Source: Dimargaris cristalligena (Eukaryota > Kickxellomycota > Dimargaritomycetes > Dimargaritales > Dimargaritaceae). Taken from it: DNA of 41,845 bases. Positions within the stretch are counted from its first letter, which is position 1. The number at the start of each line of letters is the position of its first letter. The notes under the pieces are model-generated. The model saw only the letters and a list, made by a program, of their open reading frames with translations, had not been told where the DNA came from and searched no databases. A program made the translations under genes and the position numbers. Below, piece by piece: positions 10,800 to 21,394 of this stretch. The stretch lies in assembly GCA_027576995.1 (NCBI GenBank), contig JANBQC010000048.1, positions 36,020 through 77,864 on the forward strand, written 5' to 3'.

Positions 10800-12832
10800 A
10801 TGACTTTCGACGCCTCGCAAACTGCCTGGGACGAGAAGACCCAGCAGTTCCACGGCGGTCAGGACTGGGCCACTCTCAGCAACTTCGTGGAAGACTTTAG
10901 TGTGACCACCAACGGTTTAGGGACCCCGCGAACCGCCCTGGAAGCCGGCCGCAAGGCGGTAAGTTATATCCATCTTCGGCCGTAGTGCTTCGCTTGCTGA
11001 TATGGAAGACCGGGGTGATATGTTTAGATGAACGGGTCTAATGAGTGAATCGCCGCAGCTTTCTCTATTACATCGATATCTACGCATTTACGTTCATCCA
11101 TTACGGACCGTGCTTCATATTTTAGTAATGTCCGAAACCCGAATTTCTGATATGAATTGGCGGTGGGGGAAGTAGCAACCCCCACCTTAACTATGCATGT
11201 TGGAAGGGTGCCGGCGAGTGGGTGGACCGGTCCTTGATTTGGCCAATGGCGTGATAAGTGGGGGGAGGAAGCTACCTAGGTCCGATAAAATGGCGTGGTT
11301 TTTTTACAGCCTCCTTTGGGACTTGTTGGCCTGGGATTTCCCAAGTGCCCGTGGCTAATGGAAAGGTTGTATTAGCTGGGTGCGTGCTCTCCCCATTCAC
11401 ATCCAACTGCCACGATCACTTGAATGCAAGTAGTAGTGGTGCTATGTGGAAGGGCTCCATATTGATAGTATTGCCGGGCCATATATCTTCTCGATATCCA
11501 CACCAAGTGGCTAATGTATATTAGGTGGTGGCGCTCTAGTCCTCCCGCCCTGCCTGCAGCTTTGTTAACCCCCCGCCCCCTGGAATTATGCTGATTTAAC
11601 GCTGCTCTGATAGGTTGACCTCTGCGATCACTATCCGCCCGCTAACCAAGAACCCGCCAAGTCGTCTCTGGCTGCTTTTCTATGGCCCGATAGTTACCAA
11701 CGTAACGTCAATCGCTTGCTGTTGGGCAATGGGGCCAGTGAGTTGATCGATCTGGTGGTGCGCAAGGCCCCGGCCGGGCCCTGGAAACCGGGTCCCTTTT
11801 CTGTACAGGTATGCTTCATTTGAGACCATCGACTTGGTAGGGTTGCTATTAATCACTGTCTCGCCCAAATATCCCCGGTTGCCAAGCACTAACCTTAATC
11901 GAAATGCCCAATACCTCTGAATACGCATCTATTCGTAGTACAAAGAGTATGAGCGATCCGCCTCGACCAACGGGCGACCACTACTCAAGGTCAATGACGA
12001 CAGCCCCGCTGCCATTGCCTGCATTGTCAACCCGTGCAACCCCACGGGCGACTACAAACCCCTGAATCAGTTGAAAAAGTGGGTGGAGGCCAATGTCCAA
12101 GACGGCGGTTTTGCCGTTATTGGTAAGTTGATTATGATTAATAATTAGAACTAGCGATGTCCTGTTTCGTGAAATTCTTACCCTGATAGTTGGCTGTACT
12201 AACCAAACGCTTGTACGAGTACTGCTTCTATCTTTCGACTCGAACCACACCGGTTAATACCACCAGACGAGTCAATGCAGCCCTGGCATTCGCCCGGGTT
12301 CCGGGAGGACTCCATGACCTCCCAGACCGAATTTGTTGCTGATCTGTACGCCCGCCGGGGTATTTCGGTTTATGTGATCCACTCGTGGACCAAGCTGTGG
12401 TCGTGCACAGGCATCCGTCTAGGATCCATCGTTTGTCCCACTGAAGAACACTGTCAAGCGCTCAAGAAGATCCAAGTGCCTTGGTCGGTTAACTGTGTGG
12501 CTCTGGCGTTCCTGCATGCAGTGGTAAAAGACGAGGCGTACCTGCACGACACGTGGACCCTTACGCCGCGTTGGCGCCATCATACTGTAGCGGCCCTACA
12601 GGAGTATTTCCCCAATTGGCTAACCAGTGGCGAACCGTTTTTATCATGGGTGTGGATCGATACCGGCGATATGATCGTGGCCGAGCGGGCGATTCAGTTG
12701 GCCAAGCAGGCGGGAGTCCCCGTTCGCAGCGGACTGCCTGGTTACCAGCAGCCCAGTCACCTCCGCATTGCAGTGCGCAGCCCCGAAAAATTCCAGATCT
12801 TACTCAATGCCTGGCTCCCGCTACGCAATTGA
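10800..12832 (+). CDS. Fold-type I PLP-dependent aminotransferase, HisC/CobD-like
   Basis: Four exons (10800-10958, 11614-11808, 11939-12122, 12267-12832) give 367 residues with frame kept at every join. The class I/II aminotransferase landmarks are present in order. They are a GNGAS cofactor-phosphate loop at about residues 91-95, NPCNPTG at 149-155, Asp180 in IDES (pyridine nitrogen), Lys222 in SWTKLWSCTGIRLGS (Schiff-base lysine plus the downstream Arg), and Arg346 in HLRIAV (substrate carboxylate). Length and motif spacing fit histidinol-phosphate aminotransferase and threonine-phosphate decarboxylase relatives. The active-site flank (Trp-Thr-Lys-Leu-Trp) is unlike the usual FSK of HisC, so I leave the substrate open. 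Intron 1 is 655 nt, far longer than the other two (130 and 144 nt). Confidence 0.88.
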
Positions 12833-14521
12833 ATTATTATTACACGCCAATGTGTGGCTTAGGTGATGGGGGGATTTGATGCCATGGCATCTGCAATGTT
12901 GCCTTAAACGGGCTAGTTACCTCTGGTCCGCGATTTTTTTTTTCATTTATTTATTTTACTATTATATTTGGCAATAGTGTAAATCCCGCGGACTATTATA
13001 TTTAAATTATGGTCAATACCAGTTGCCCTTTTTCATTAATCGGGCAGATTGGTAACGGCTTTCTAGCCACGGGCCTACCAGAGGCCTGTAATTATAAGAG
13101 TATACATTGGGACAAGTGATGCCAATCTGTCTGTATAGGAGGATTTGGCCATAGGGACCACCTTCCATTATAAACGGCTAATTTAAGCTCGCTCGTTGAG
13201 TTCGTAAACGAGTGGGTACTGCCCAATTGCTGCCATTCCCTGTAGACATATGACCAGTAGGAAGTACGGATCAACTCGGTTGATGACGAATGACGTTGGT
13301 AGGGGGTATTCAGTGGATGAGTCGAACTTGAATATTACAGACATGGTGCGGATATACTGTGGATAACCAAGGATCTTCAGGTTAGCGAGGGCGATCCTCT
13401 TGGATGGTGGGCCCAAAATAGCTAGATAATTCTTGGGTGAGGGCTTTTCGGCAGTACAGTGGACCCGGAAGTCTCCAATGAGGGGGCAGGTATGGCCTAG
13501 CAAAGGCCTACCCGACCGACCATGTCAAAGCCTAAGACAAGGGATAGGCCGAGCAGGATGGGCTGCACTAACCAAAACCACCACCTCCTCCCCTGGTGCC
13601 GCCGACCCTCTTGTTGGGGGCCAATATAGAACGAAGAGCGAAGGCGCCTTTAGCCAAACGCATACTGCCCGCCATGCTTCTATATTTGGGTTGGGTTTCT
13701 ACAACCAGGCTTGGTCACTAACATGTAGTCTTCTGCAGCCAGGCTACCGGCATACTGAATGCAGCGGCTCCTCCTCTCTTTTTCGGCTGTGCCATTGACC
13801 CACCTCTCGTTCATAGACAGGTATGCGAAGGAGTCGTACGTGGTCTACTGCAATTATAGCGTGGCCGTGCCAGAGTTATAAATGCCGAAGCCGAAAAAGT
13901 ATTTTTAACTTGGAATGTATCAGTGAGTCCAAAATAGATGACGGCTCCGTTTTCCCGTGGCCAAGTGAGCCAGACTGCATACAGCCACTACTGCCCCGGG
14001 GCTTGCTTTACTAGTGACCGTGGTTCCTTTTAGTTTAGGCTGTCTTTTTCTTTATGAAAGATAACCAACTCCATTATTAAGGGTCGCCAGCTAACCAACT
14101 TTGGGGGGAATCTCCACTACTCCGCCGGCTCAATATCCCTTCCCTCTTCTATACCCTCCTCATCTTCCATATTGGCTGTGGCACTTCTTTTGCTTTACCT
14201 ACCTACCTTCTATACATATCTATTTTCTGAAATACTTTCCTCCCGCGCTGGACGTCTTCCAACTCCACTCCTAACTTGCTTCAACCACTCAGTTCTATTG
14301 AGTGGCCGCTATTTCCACTGTTTATTGCCCCTGCAACCCTTTAGTATTTAGATATTTTTTCAGCTCTTTTTGGTGAAGCCTTCAGCTCTTCCGCATTGTT
14401 TAGTACCAAGTGCCGGGCACATCTTCCCGTCTCTTTCCTTGTTGTTGACTCGACAGCGGTTCACTTGCCTGCGTTTATCGGCGAGTCCCGCTTATTGCCG
14501 TCCTAGGCCCCGCCTTTTCCG
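12833..14521. other. Intergenic region and RhoGAP leader
   Basis: Starts with T-rich 3' sequence (a run of T near 12936-12946). It holds a possible small minus-strand gene, listed separately. From about 14100 to the ATG at 14522 it is strongly C/T-rich with few purines, resembling the leaders of other genes in the window. An acceptor-like TTTTTTCAG near 14355-14363 could end a 5'UTR intron, but I cannot pair it with a donor. Confidence 0.5.
13183..13503 (-). CDS. Possible small gene or exon, unknown
   Basis: Open frame of up to 106 residues ending at 13183. Its codons favour C in third position (TTC, AAG, AAC, TAC, GAC, GAG) like the real genes nearby. It contains a hydrophobic stretch (PYFLLVICLQGMAAIG) that could span a membrane. 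Upstream on the same strand a 35-residue ORF (13675-13568) starts with a mitochondrial-presequence-like stretch (MAGSMRLAKGAFALRS) and ends in a Gly run. The two could be exons of one small mitochondrial membrane protein, but I could not find a clean splice joining them. No family recognised. Confidence 0.3.
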   Translation of the reverse strand: MLGHTCPLIGDFRVHCTAEKPSPKNYLAILGPPSKRIALANLKILGYPQYIRTMSVIFKFDSSTEYPLPTSFVINRVDPYFLLVICLQGMAAIGQYPLVYELNERA

Positions 14522-17500
14522 ATGGATGAAACCCAAAACCCCCGCTTTCAACAGCTATTAACCGAGCGCAATGCCCTCAAGTCCCAGAACGAACAGCTAT
14601 GGAAGATCATCGAGAAGCAACGGGTCATCATCCAGCAACTACAGAAGGTGTCCGAAAAGCGCCCTTCTAGTCGCACCTCCAAGTTACTCAACGGCGACCT
14701 GGTCTCCCCAGTAGTGTCCGGTAAAGAACTGCCCGTCACTCCTGGGGGTCAGGCCAGCCCTTCCGAGGCTGCCCCCTCCCCGAGTCCGTCGTTGACCCCA
14801 GCCCACCGGCCCTCTCAAAATCGCTCTCCTGGTTCATCCACCCAGCGATCGGGGTCTCCTGCTAGCGAATCCCCGGCTTCTAACCTACCCAGTCGCCCGT
14901 CCCACTCCACACCGGCCTCGGTATTGAGAGAGAGCTCCCCTTTGCTCCAGTCCACTCGGGCATCGATCGCCTCCCCTCCCCGTATTCCAGCCCGCAAGCG
15001 GCCCTCCATAAGGAGTCCCGAGCGCCAACCACCAAACCCCGAACTTCCGTCATTCACGGACGATAAGGCGGCCAGTCCCGCGGAGTCCCGGCTATCATCC
15101 ATGGATCCACACAACCAATCATCGGACCTCAACCTCTTCGAAGGGGTGGGATCAAAATTCTCCACTCCGCCGAAAGCCGCCCGGGTGGGAGGCCGACTGG
15201 GGAAACCCGAGTCCGCCCGTAAATTATTTGCCAATAGCACCACTACCGTATCCGCCGATGCAGCCCTCCGGGAACCCAGCCCCGCGGAGGTCGACAGCTC
15301 ATTCCATGTGCCGTCCGTATATAACCCCATATCCCGCCCCGCTTCGGGTATGCCTTACCCAATGACCCGGTTTACGAGTTACTCAACCGACGGTATAAAC
15401 AGCCCTACCTTCCCATCCGAACTAGCTTTGGCCCCGAGCGAACTGGCTGAGGCCCCCTCACCGAAGGCTCCGGCTACGGTCACTGGCAAGCCGGGTTTCG
15501 TTACTCGCCCCAAGGGCAACAGCTTCTCCGAACACCGCAAATATGTCCCGGGCCGGAAACTGGGCTCCATCGGCATAAATTCAGAAGAGTCCTCGAGCCC
15601 CGCTCCTAAAAAGTCCACCGATACGACTAAACGGACCACCGTCGCTGATGAAGACGAGGAGGAGGAGGAAGAGGAAGAATCCGATTCGGAAGTGTACCAG
15701 TGGAATGATGTGAAGCGCGCCAGCCGTATATCCCCCACGGGAGGCCAATGGAGTCCGTACGAGAGTCGCTTCATCCCCATTGAGCCCACCCCCGGCTTCT
15801 CCGAAACACTAAGCGGGAACGTGCGTATGATTCGAGAGGCATCCAGCCCCAGGCCTTCGGCCAGTTCTGATGACGTGACTCCACCGTCATCCAACCGCCC
15901 GGCTAAGTTTGAGAAACGGCGGCCCTCGTTGGACCTACCGCTTCCCGTGGCCACCATGCCGCTGAATGACACTGTGCCCAATGGGACGCATGTCACTCCC
16001 AAACCCGATAACGGAAATCTAGGGGAGCCCACCTCTAGCAACTCGACCACCAGCACCTTTGAGCGTAGTATTTTGTCCCCTCGCTCCCACTACCCCCCGG
16101 AATCCGGCTTCTTGGGCCAGCCCGGGGAGGGCCGATTGGACGACCTGGATTCTTCCTTGCCCTCGCCTTTCTTTCAGGGTGGCTCAGGAGACCGGGGTCC
16201 CCCCTCCTCTGCCACCACTATCAGTACATCCGCTTCTGGGAAGGCGGCCAAGGGGCGCTCCATGTCCCCTATTCAAGGCCGGTCCTCCGTTATTCATACC
16301 GACCTTCTTAGCGCCCAGTCCCCCACCACCCTGTTCCCCGTTTCCCCGTCTAACCCTCTTGAAGGCGGTCCTCTTCGGACACCTACAACCGTCGGGCCAC
16401 CCACAGACCCCAATCTGGTTGCATTGATTACTTCCACGCCCAAATCCAAACCCCCTCCCACGGGCTCTCCCCAGTCGGCATCACCCTCTGCCCCGGAACA
16501 TATGGCCACGTTTGGCCCTACTGCAATAACCTCGGCGCCCGACACTACGGTCCTCGCTGCCCCCAGCTCGCCGAGCCCTCGACCCTCTCGCGAGACCCCT
16601 CTGGATCTCAATCGGAAAAAATCACATCGGAGCATGAAGAATCGGGCCTCCTACCGACTCTCCGTCGACCCCGGTATGCAATTTAATGAAGAATCGTTCT
16701 TCTCTACGGGTGACTATCTCGACGAGTTTTATGATTCCGAGGACGACCGTCCAGAACCCCAACATACACTTGGTCCCATCCTGGGTAATGCCTCCGAGAG
16801 TCGCATGGATGAGGGGGTGTCGCGATTGCCCAGTCGACCTGCCGTTCTCCGTGATTCCACTATGCCTGATGCCCGCGATACCTTTTTGAGTAGCTCGAGT
16901 TCGGACCTCAGTCGAGTGATCAATGCCACCGAGGGTCAGGACTCCCTTTCGGAGCATGAGTCCATCGACGATAACCTATTGGGCCACCCTCATCCGGAGG
17001 GATTCAATGCTACATTCGGATCAGTCAGCAGTGACGAAGACCGCCTGCACCAAGCCCTACGGGGTGACGGGGAAATTGGCGCCATGTCACTGACCCAGAT
17101 CAATAACCCCGAGAGCTCTGCTCACTCGTTGCCCTCTACCAATGGCACCACAACCTCCCGCGGCGAAGTTGCCCGTCTGGAGCGGGACTTTGAGCCGGTA
17201 CTAGCTCCCGAACATCCCGAACATCCTGCCCACGATTCCCCCAATTACTATGCCCGGCCTCCCCCTCGGGAGTCGGTCTCCAACCACTATTTTGATTACC
17301 GTCAGCCCGGCCGGGCCGCCTATCCTCCCCTCCCGACCAATCACACCCCAACCTCCTACCAAACCAGGTACCAGGCTTCTCCTTCCCCTTCCCGGGGCCA
17401 GACGCCGGCGGAGGAGGCCATTTCCCGTACCGGAGCTGATGACCCCCCAGCCCCACCCCCGGCTCCAGAGAAGGATCTCTTCCCTTCACATTATTACCAA

Positions 17501-20500
17501 TCGTCTCCTCTACCTCCTCCACCGCCCCAGCAGCCCTCGGAACTGAACCATGATTTGCCGCTCCCTCCAGTGGGCAGCTATCGCCCACCATTTGCCCCCG
17601 ATCTCCCTTTGTATGATGCAGAGGAAGCCGATCTTTTGGGGCTATCGGCGGAGTCACCCCCACTCCTGTCCCTCCAAGGTATCTTTGTGCGAGTCGTGGG
17701 TTCACAGGTTCGGCCCAACAGCAAGGGTAAAGAGGCCCTGTACCTCAACCTCATGATCCGTCGCCACTGCGGCAACCCCGCTGTGCTTAGCGGTATGGGG
17801 TCTGGACCATTCTCCTCGTCGATGGCTAACCTGGCCAACGGCCCCACATTATCCGAAGAAGATTCGATGCAGCTGTGGACGGTCCAAAAAGTGTACCACG
17901 ACTTTGTCAACCTCGACAACCAGATCAAGCAGATCCAGAAGCGCAGCAAAAAGCCTACCGAAAAGCCGACCAAACTGCCCGACAAGACCCTCTTCAATAG
18001 TCTGGTCCCGTCCAAGGCCGAAATCCGCAACGCATCCCTTGACCAGTATCTCAAGTCAGCCCTGGGATCATCCCTATTCGAGCCCGAGTTTCTCTGCGAA
18101 TTCTTGTCCACCGGGATTCTGGAAAATAAGCAGCGTAGTAAACCCGAGGGATTCAAGGCCGGCTACCTGACCAAACGGGGCAAGAACTTTGGTGGTTGGA
18201 AACGTCGATTCTACTACGTGTCCCCGGACCGCCCCTTCTTGGACTATGGTGATATGATGGGGGGCCCCCGAGTGGGTGAGATTAGTCTAGTTGGTAGCCA
18301 AATTGCCCGCCAAAAGGCCGATTCCAATCGGGCCGGTGAACTTAAATACCGCCACGCCTTCATGATTATGGAGCGCAAGAAACGCAGCAAAGACGTTACC
18401 CACCACGTGTTTTGTGCCGAGACTGACCAGGAACGGGAAGATTGGATCGCGGCCCTTTGCTTCCACATTAAGCCGCCCCGTGACCGTTCCCTTTCCGGTT
18501 CATCACCTACGAATACTCACCTTGGGCTTCAGCGCAATCACTCCAACCCAGATATTGCCCCCATTCATCCCATCCTACCCCGTAAGACCTCTCAGGGCTC
18601 GGTGGGCTACTCTCAGGTCGGCTCAGCCTCCACTACTAACCTTCACCAGCTACCCGGCCGCGGTCATCCAGGATGGCGTGGACCGGGCGGCCCTAGCGGC
18701 GGATTTGAACCCGCTCGTACAATCCGAAGCGGAAGCGTAGACTCGCCCAATGATAATATGTACGGCTCGAGCCCCCAGCAGAGCATGTCTCCCCTCAGTC
18801 AGCATCCCATGACTAACTTCCCCCCGGCCGGCAGCCCGGACCGGTACCCGCCAGCTCCGTCCACGGGGCCCCCTACGCAGTTCCCTAAGGACCAAATGTA
18901 CCGCAAGGGGTCGGCCCCGAGCGCTCTTACTGTGGGAACCGGTGAACGGGATCTACCGGCCCCTCCTGTGCCTAGAAAAGAGTCACCCAACCACTCTGCT
19001 GGCCAATCCCTTGGGCCCCTAAAGGTGAACACGAACGTTGGCGCGGGGTCCTCTCCGCTCAAATCCGCCCCTCTTGGCGGCAGTGTATCGGGTAGCAGTC
19101 CCATGGCCTTTTCATCCCCCACATCCCCTTTCCGGAACAATAATTCAAAGCCAGATTTACCTATTCCCGGCCCAACTCCGGTTAACCCTACTCATTCCCC
19201 ACTAGCCAATGTCTCAATCGATACCCGCAATCTACCTCGATCGGGTACACCACCGACCACATCCAATGCCAATATTCTAGCGATGGATGCTATCCCAACC
19301 CCCGTGTCTGCCCCTGGCGCCAGTCTCGGCTCTTTACCCCTTCGAGCCGAAATATCCAATAAGGTCACACCCCCTCCTCATATTGAGACTAGAGTGGCGG
19401 CTCCTGCCGATTCTGTGCAACCACCGATTGGATCCCAGGCCCCTACTACCACAGCCAGTCCCTCCGCCCCCGAACCCGCCACTAATACTATGGACAACCG
19501 CACCATCCACCAAATCGTGAGTGACGACTTTGTTCCCGATTTACCTGAGGACACCCCCACGGTCACGGACGATAATTTGGGTCGGCCCAAGCTGGTCTCT
19601 CACCCCAGTGACAGTGGAGATAGTATTGGCGAGGGGTCCAAACGCAGCAAAAAGCAGGGCCGGATGACCTTCAACTGGAATCGGACTAAGCAGATCTTCA
19701 AAGCCGGGCACAACGGCTCAATGGGTTACCACTCGGCCCTTCAGTCACTTTCTTCCAATCAAGGGTCCGGTGGGCTAGGGTCGGGTATGTTCGGCGATGG
19801 CACCAAGTTCAAGCCATCGGGTCCTATCTTCGGAGTATCTCTAGAACAGGCGGTTGCCACCTCCCGTATCAAAGAAAATTACGAGCTACCAGCCATCGTC
19901 TACCGGACCATTGAGTATCTGGACAGTAAGAATGCGGCCAACGAGGAGGGTATCTACCGTTTGTCAGGTAGCTCCCAAACCATCAAGACCCTTAAACAGA
20001 AGTTCGATAGTGATGGCGACTTTAACATCCTCAAAGCCAACAACTTCTACGACGTACATGCTATTGCTGGGCTTTTGAAACTCTATCTCCGCGAACTCCC
20101 CTCCAGTGTACTGACCGCCGAGCTCCACCCCTACTTCATTAAGATCATTGAGCTGTCAGACCGCCGGGCCCGGGTTAAAGAGCTGGGCCGCCTGGTCTCT
20201 GAGTTGCCCCTGTCCAATTACACCCTCCTCCGTGCCCTAACCGCCCACTTGATTCGCATTGTGAAGAAGGCCGAGGTGAACAAAATGACCCTCCGTAACG
20301 TGGGGATCGTGTTTTCCCCGTCTCTGCGTATCCCTGCCGGGGTATTCAATCTCTTGATTCTCGAATTCAAATATATTTTCTGGGTTAATGATGAAGGAGT
20401 ACCGGCTCCGCGTCCCGTCAGTGGTCTTCCTGCTCTGCTAGGTGGGCATCAGGGTGTCAGCCCGGATAGTTACGAGTTAACCGAGAATCTGGATAAGCCC

Positions 20501-21394
20501 ATGGAAGCTGGCGACGAGGATGATGACAACACCCCTTTGGGGGTAAGCTCGGGTAGCAAACTCCGAAATGAGATTCGCCCTAGGCACTTCAACAACACTG
20601 CCAATCAATCTACCAAGCTAAGCCCCCCGGGTGCCGTCAATACCTCACCCTTATTGGGAAGCTCACCCCAAGACCCCAATGATCCGAAACGGGCCACTCT
20701 GCACAATCGAACCCTCCTGGGTTATCCGGGCGATCCGAATGACGAGCCGCTCATGCCCCCGAATCGGGGGTTCGTTCCCTCGCAAAGCATCACCGGCCAC
20801 CACCAATCCCATATGTCAATTGGCAGCACTAACTCGGGATTCATGGGCCAGCCGAGTCAAAACGAGCTCTATAATACATTTGGACCCCAGGGCGGTAATA
20901 CTATGCACCCTGACGACGAATCGGCTATATTTACTCACCGATCCCCAGGCGACGATTCGCTGTATGACCAGCCAGCCTCTCTTAGCTCGGCGAATATCAT
21001 GTCCGCTGCTCGCGTGACTCTGGGCCAGCAGGAGTTTACGGTTGGCACAGCCCAAGTTCGTCACCCAGGGTCCTATCTGGATGCCTTGATTGAAGAAGAC
21101 GCATCTCCCAATGGTTACAGTGGGGCCGAGAATGGGCCCGTTAATGACATTGATTTTGACCAATTCCGCAAACAGCATTCGGCCCAGCGTAAAACCCTCA
21201 TGGTTATGCGCGACCAGCATGGTCGCAACAACCGTAACTCACTTCTCTACGTCGGCACAGCACCTGCCGCTATTATCGAACAGGAGCGTAGCTTGCTTGA
21301 TAGTTTCCCGGACCTTACAAGTGAGCAGTTTGATGTCAACGGCGGGGGTGCCAACGATAGCTTCGACATTCCGGGGTTCCCGCGATCCAAGTGA
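14522..21394 (+). CDS. BEM3: Bem3-type PX-PH-RhoGAP protein
   Basis: Intronless frame of 2290 residues. It is predicted to stimulate GTP hydrolysis on Cdc42/Rho GTPases at polarity sites, binding phosphoinositides through PX and PH. Visible in order: a short coiled coil (about residues 8-45); a long Ser/Pro-rich region with an acidic run near 375-388; a PX domain at about 1050-1205; a PH domain at about 1210-1318 (GYLTKRGKNFGGWKRRFYYV); a second Ser/Pro-rich linker; a RhoGAP domain at about 1770-1960 with arginine finger Arg1813 in GIYRLSGS; and a disordered C-terminal tail. The PX-PH-RhoGAP order is that of fungal Bem3, but this protein is about twice the length of yeast Bem3 (1128). The symbol rests on domain order, so an orthologue of another PX-PH-GAP member cannot be excluded. 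Confidence 0.92.
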   Translation: MDETQNPRFQQLLTERNALKSQNEQLWKIIEKQRVIIQQLQKVSEKRPSSRTSKLLNGDLVSPVVSGKELPVTPGGQASPSEAAPSPSPSLTPAHRPSQNRSPGSSTQRSGSPASESPASNLPSRPSHSTPASVLRESSPLLQSTRASIASPPRIPARKRPSIRSPERQPPNPELPSFTDDKAASPAESRLSSMDPHNQSSDLNLFEGVGSKFSTPPKAARVGGRLGKPESARKLFANSTTTVSADAALREPSPAEVDSSFHVPSVYNPISRPASGMPYPMTRFTSYSTDGINSPTFPSELALAPSELAEAPSPKAPATVTGKPGFVTRPKGNSFSEHRKYVPGRKLGSIGINSEESSSPAPKKSTDTTKRTTVADEDEEEEEEEESDSEVYQWNDVKRASRISPTGGQWSPYESRFIPIEPTPGFSETLSGNVRMIREASSPRPSASSDDVTPPSSNRPAKFEKRRPSLDLPLPVATMPLNDTVPNGTHVTPKPDNGNLGEPTSSNSTTSTFERSILSPRSHYPPESGFLGQPGEGRLDDLDSSLPSPFFQGGSGDRGPPSSATTISTSASGKAAKGRSMSPIQGRSSVIHTDLLSAQSPTTLFPVSPSNPLEGGPLRTPTTVGPPTDPNLVALITSTPKSKPPPTGSPQSASPSAPEHMATFGPTAITSAPDTTVLAAPSSPSPRPSRETPLDLNRKKSHRSMKNRASYRLSVDPGMQFNEESFFSTGDYLDEFYDSEDDRPEPQHTLGPILGNASESRMDEGVSRLPSRPAVLRDSTMPDARDTFLSSSSSDLSRVINATEGQDSLSEHESIDDNLLGHPHPEGFNATFGSVSSDEDRLHQALRGDGEIGAMSLTQINNPESSAHSLPSTNGTTTSRGEVARLERDFEPVLAPEHPEHPAHDSPNYYARPPPRESVSNHYFDYRQPGRAAYPPLPTNHTPTSYQTRYQASPSPSRGQTPAEEAISRTGADDPPAPPPAPEKDLFPSHYYQSSPLPPPPPQQPSELNHDLPLPPVGSYRPPFAPDLPLYDAEEADLLGLSAESPPLLSLQGIFVRVVGSQVRPNSKGKEALYLNLMIRRHCGNPAVLSGMGSGPFSSSMANLANGPTLSEEDSMQLWTVQKVYHDFVNLDNQIKQIQKRSKKPTEKPTKLPDKTLFNSLVPSKAEIRNASLDQYLKSALGSSLFEPEFLCEFLSTGILENKQRSKPEGFKAGYLTKRGKNFGGWKRRFYYVSPDRPFLDYGDMMGGPRVGEISLVGSQIARQKADSNRAGELKYRHAFMIMERKKRSKDVTHHVFCAETDQEREDWIAALCFHIKPPRDRSLSGSSPTNTHLGLQRNHSNPDIAPIHPILPRKTSQGSVGYSQVGSASTTNLHQLPGRGHPGWRGPGGPSGGFEPARTIRSGSVDSPNDNMYGSSPQQSMSPLSQHPMTNFPPAGSPDRYPPAPSTGPPTQFPKDQMYRKGSAPSALTVGTGERDLPAPPVPRKESPNHSAGQSLGPLKVNTNVGAGSSPLKSAPLGGSVSGSSPMAFSSPTSPFRNNNSKPDLPIPGPTPVNPTHSPLANVSIDTRNLPRSGTPPTTSNANILAMDAIPTPVSAPGASLGSLPLRAEISNKVTPPPHIETRVAAPADSVQPPIGSQAPTTTASPSAPEPATNTMDNRTIHQIVSDDFVPDLPEDTPTVTDDNLGRPKLVSHPSDSGDSIGEGSKRSKKQGRMTFNWNRTKQIFKAGHNGSMGYHSALQSLSSNQGSGGLGSGMFGDGTKFKPSGPIFGVSLEQAVATSRIKENYELPAIVYRTIEYLDSKNAANEEGIYRLSGSSQTIKTLKQKFDSDGDFNILKANNFYDVHAIAGLLKLYLRELPSSVLTAELHPYFIKIIELSDRRARVKELGRLVSELPLSNYTLLRALTAHLIRIVKKAEVNKMTLRNVGIVFSPSLRIPAGVFNLLILEFKYIFWVNDEGVPAPRPVSGLPALLGGHQGVSPDSYELTENLDKPMEAGDEDDDNTPLGVSSGSKLRNEIRPRHFNNTANQSTKLSPPGAVNTSPLLGSSPQDPNDPKRATLHNRTLLGYPGDPNDEPLMPPNRGFVPSQSITGHHQSHMSIGSTNSGFMGQPSQNELYNTFGPQGGNTMHPDDESAIFTHRSPGDDSLYDQPASLSSANIMSAARVTLGQQEFTVGTAQVRHPGSYLDALIEEDASPNGYSGAENGPVNDIDFDQFRKQHSAQRKTLMVMRDQHGRNNRNSLLYVGTAPAAIIEQERSLLDSFPDLTSEQFDVNGGGANDSFDIPGFPRSK

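Noticed and set aside
15379..16056. 225-codon antisense frame inside the RhoGAP gene
   Set aside because: Mirror of a Ser/Pro-rich low-complexity coding region, which leaves the opposite strand open; no independent evidence.
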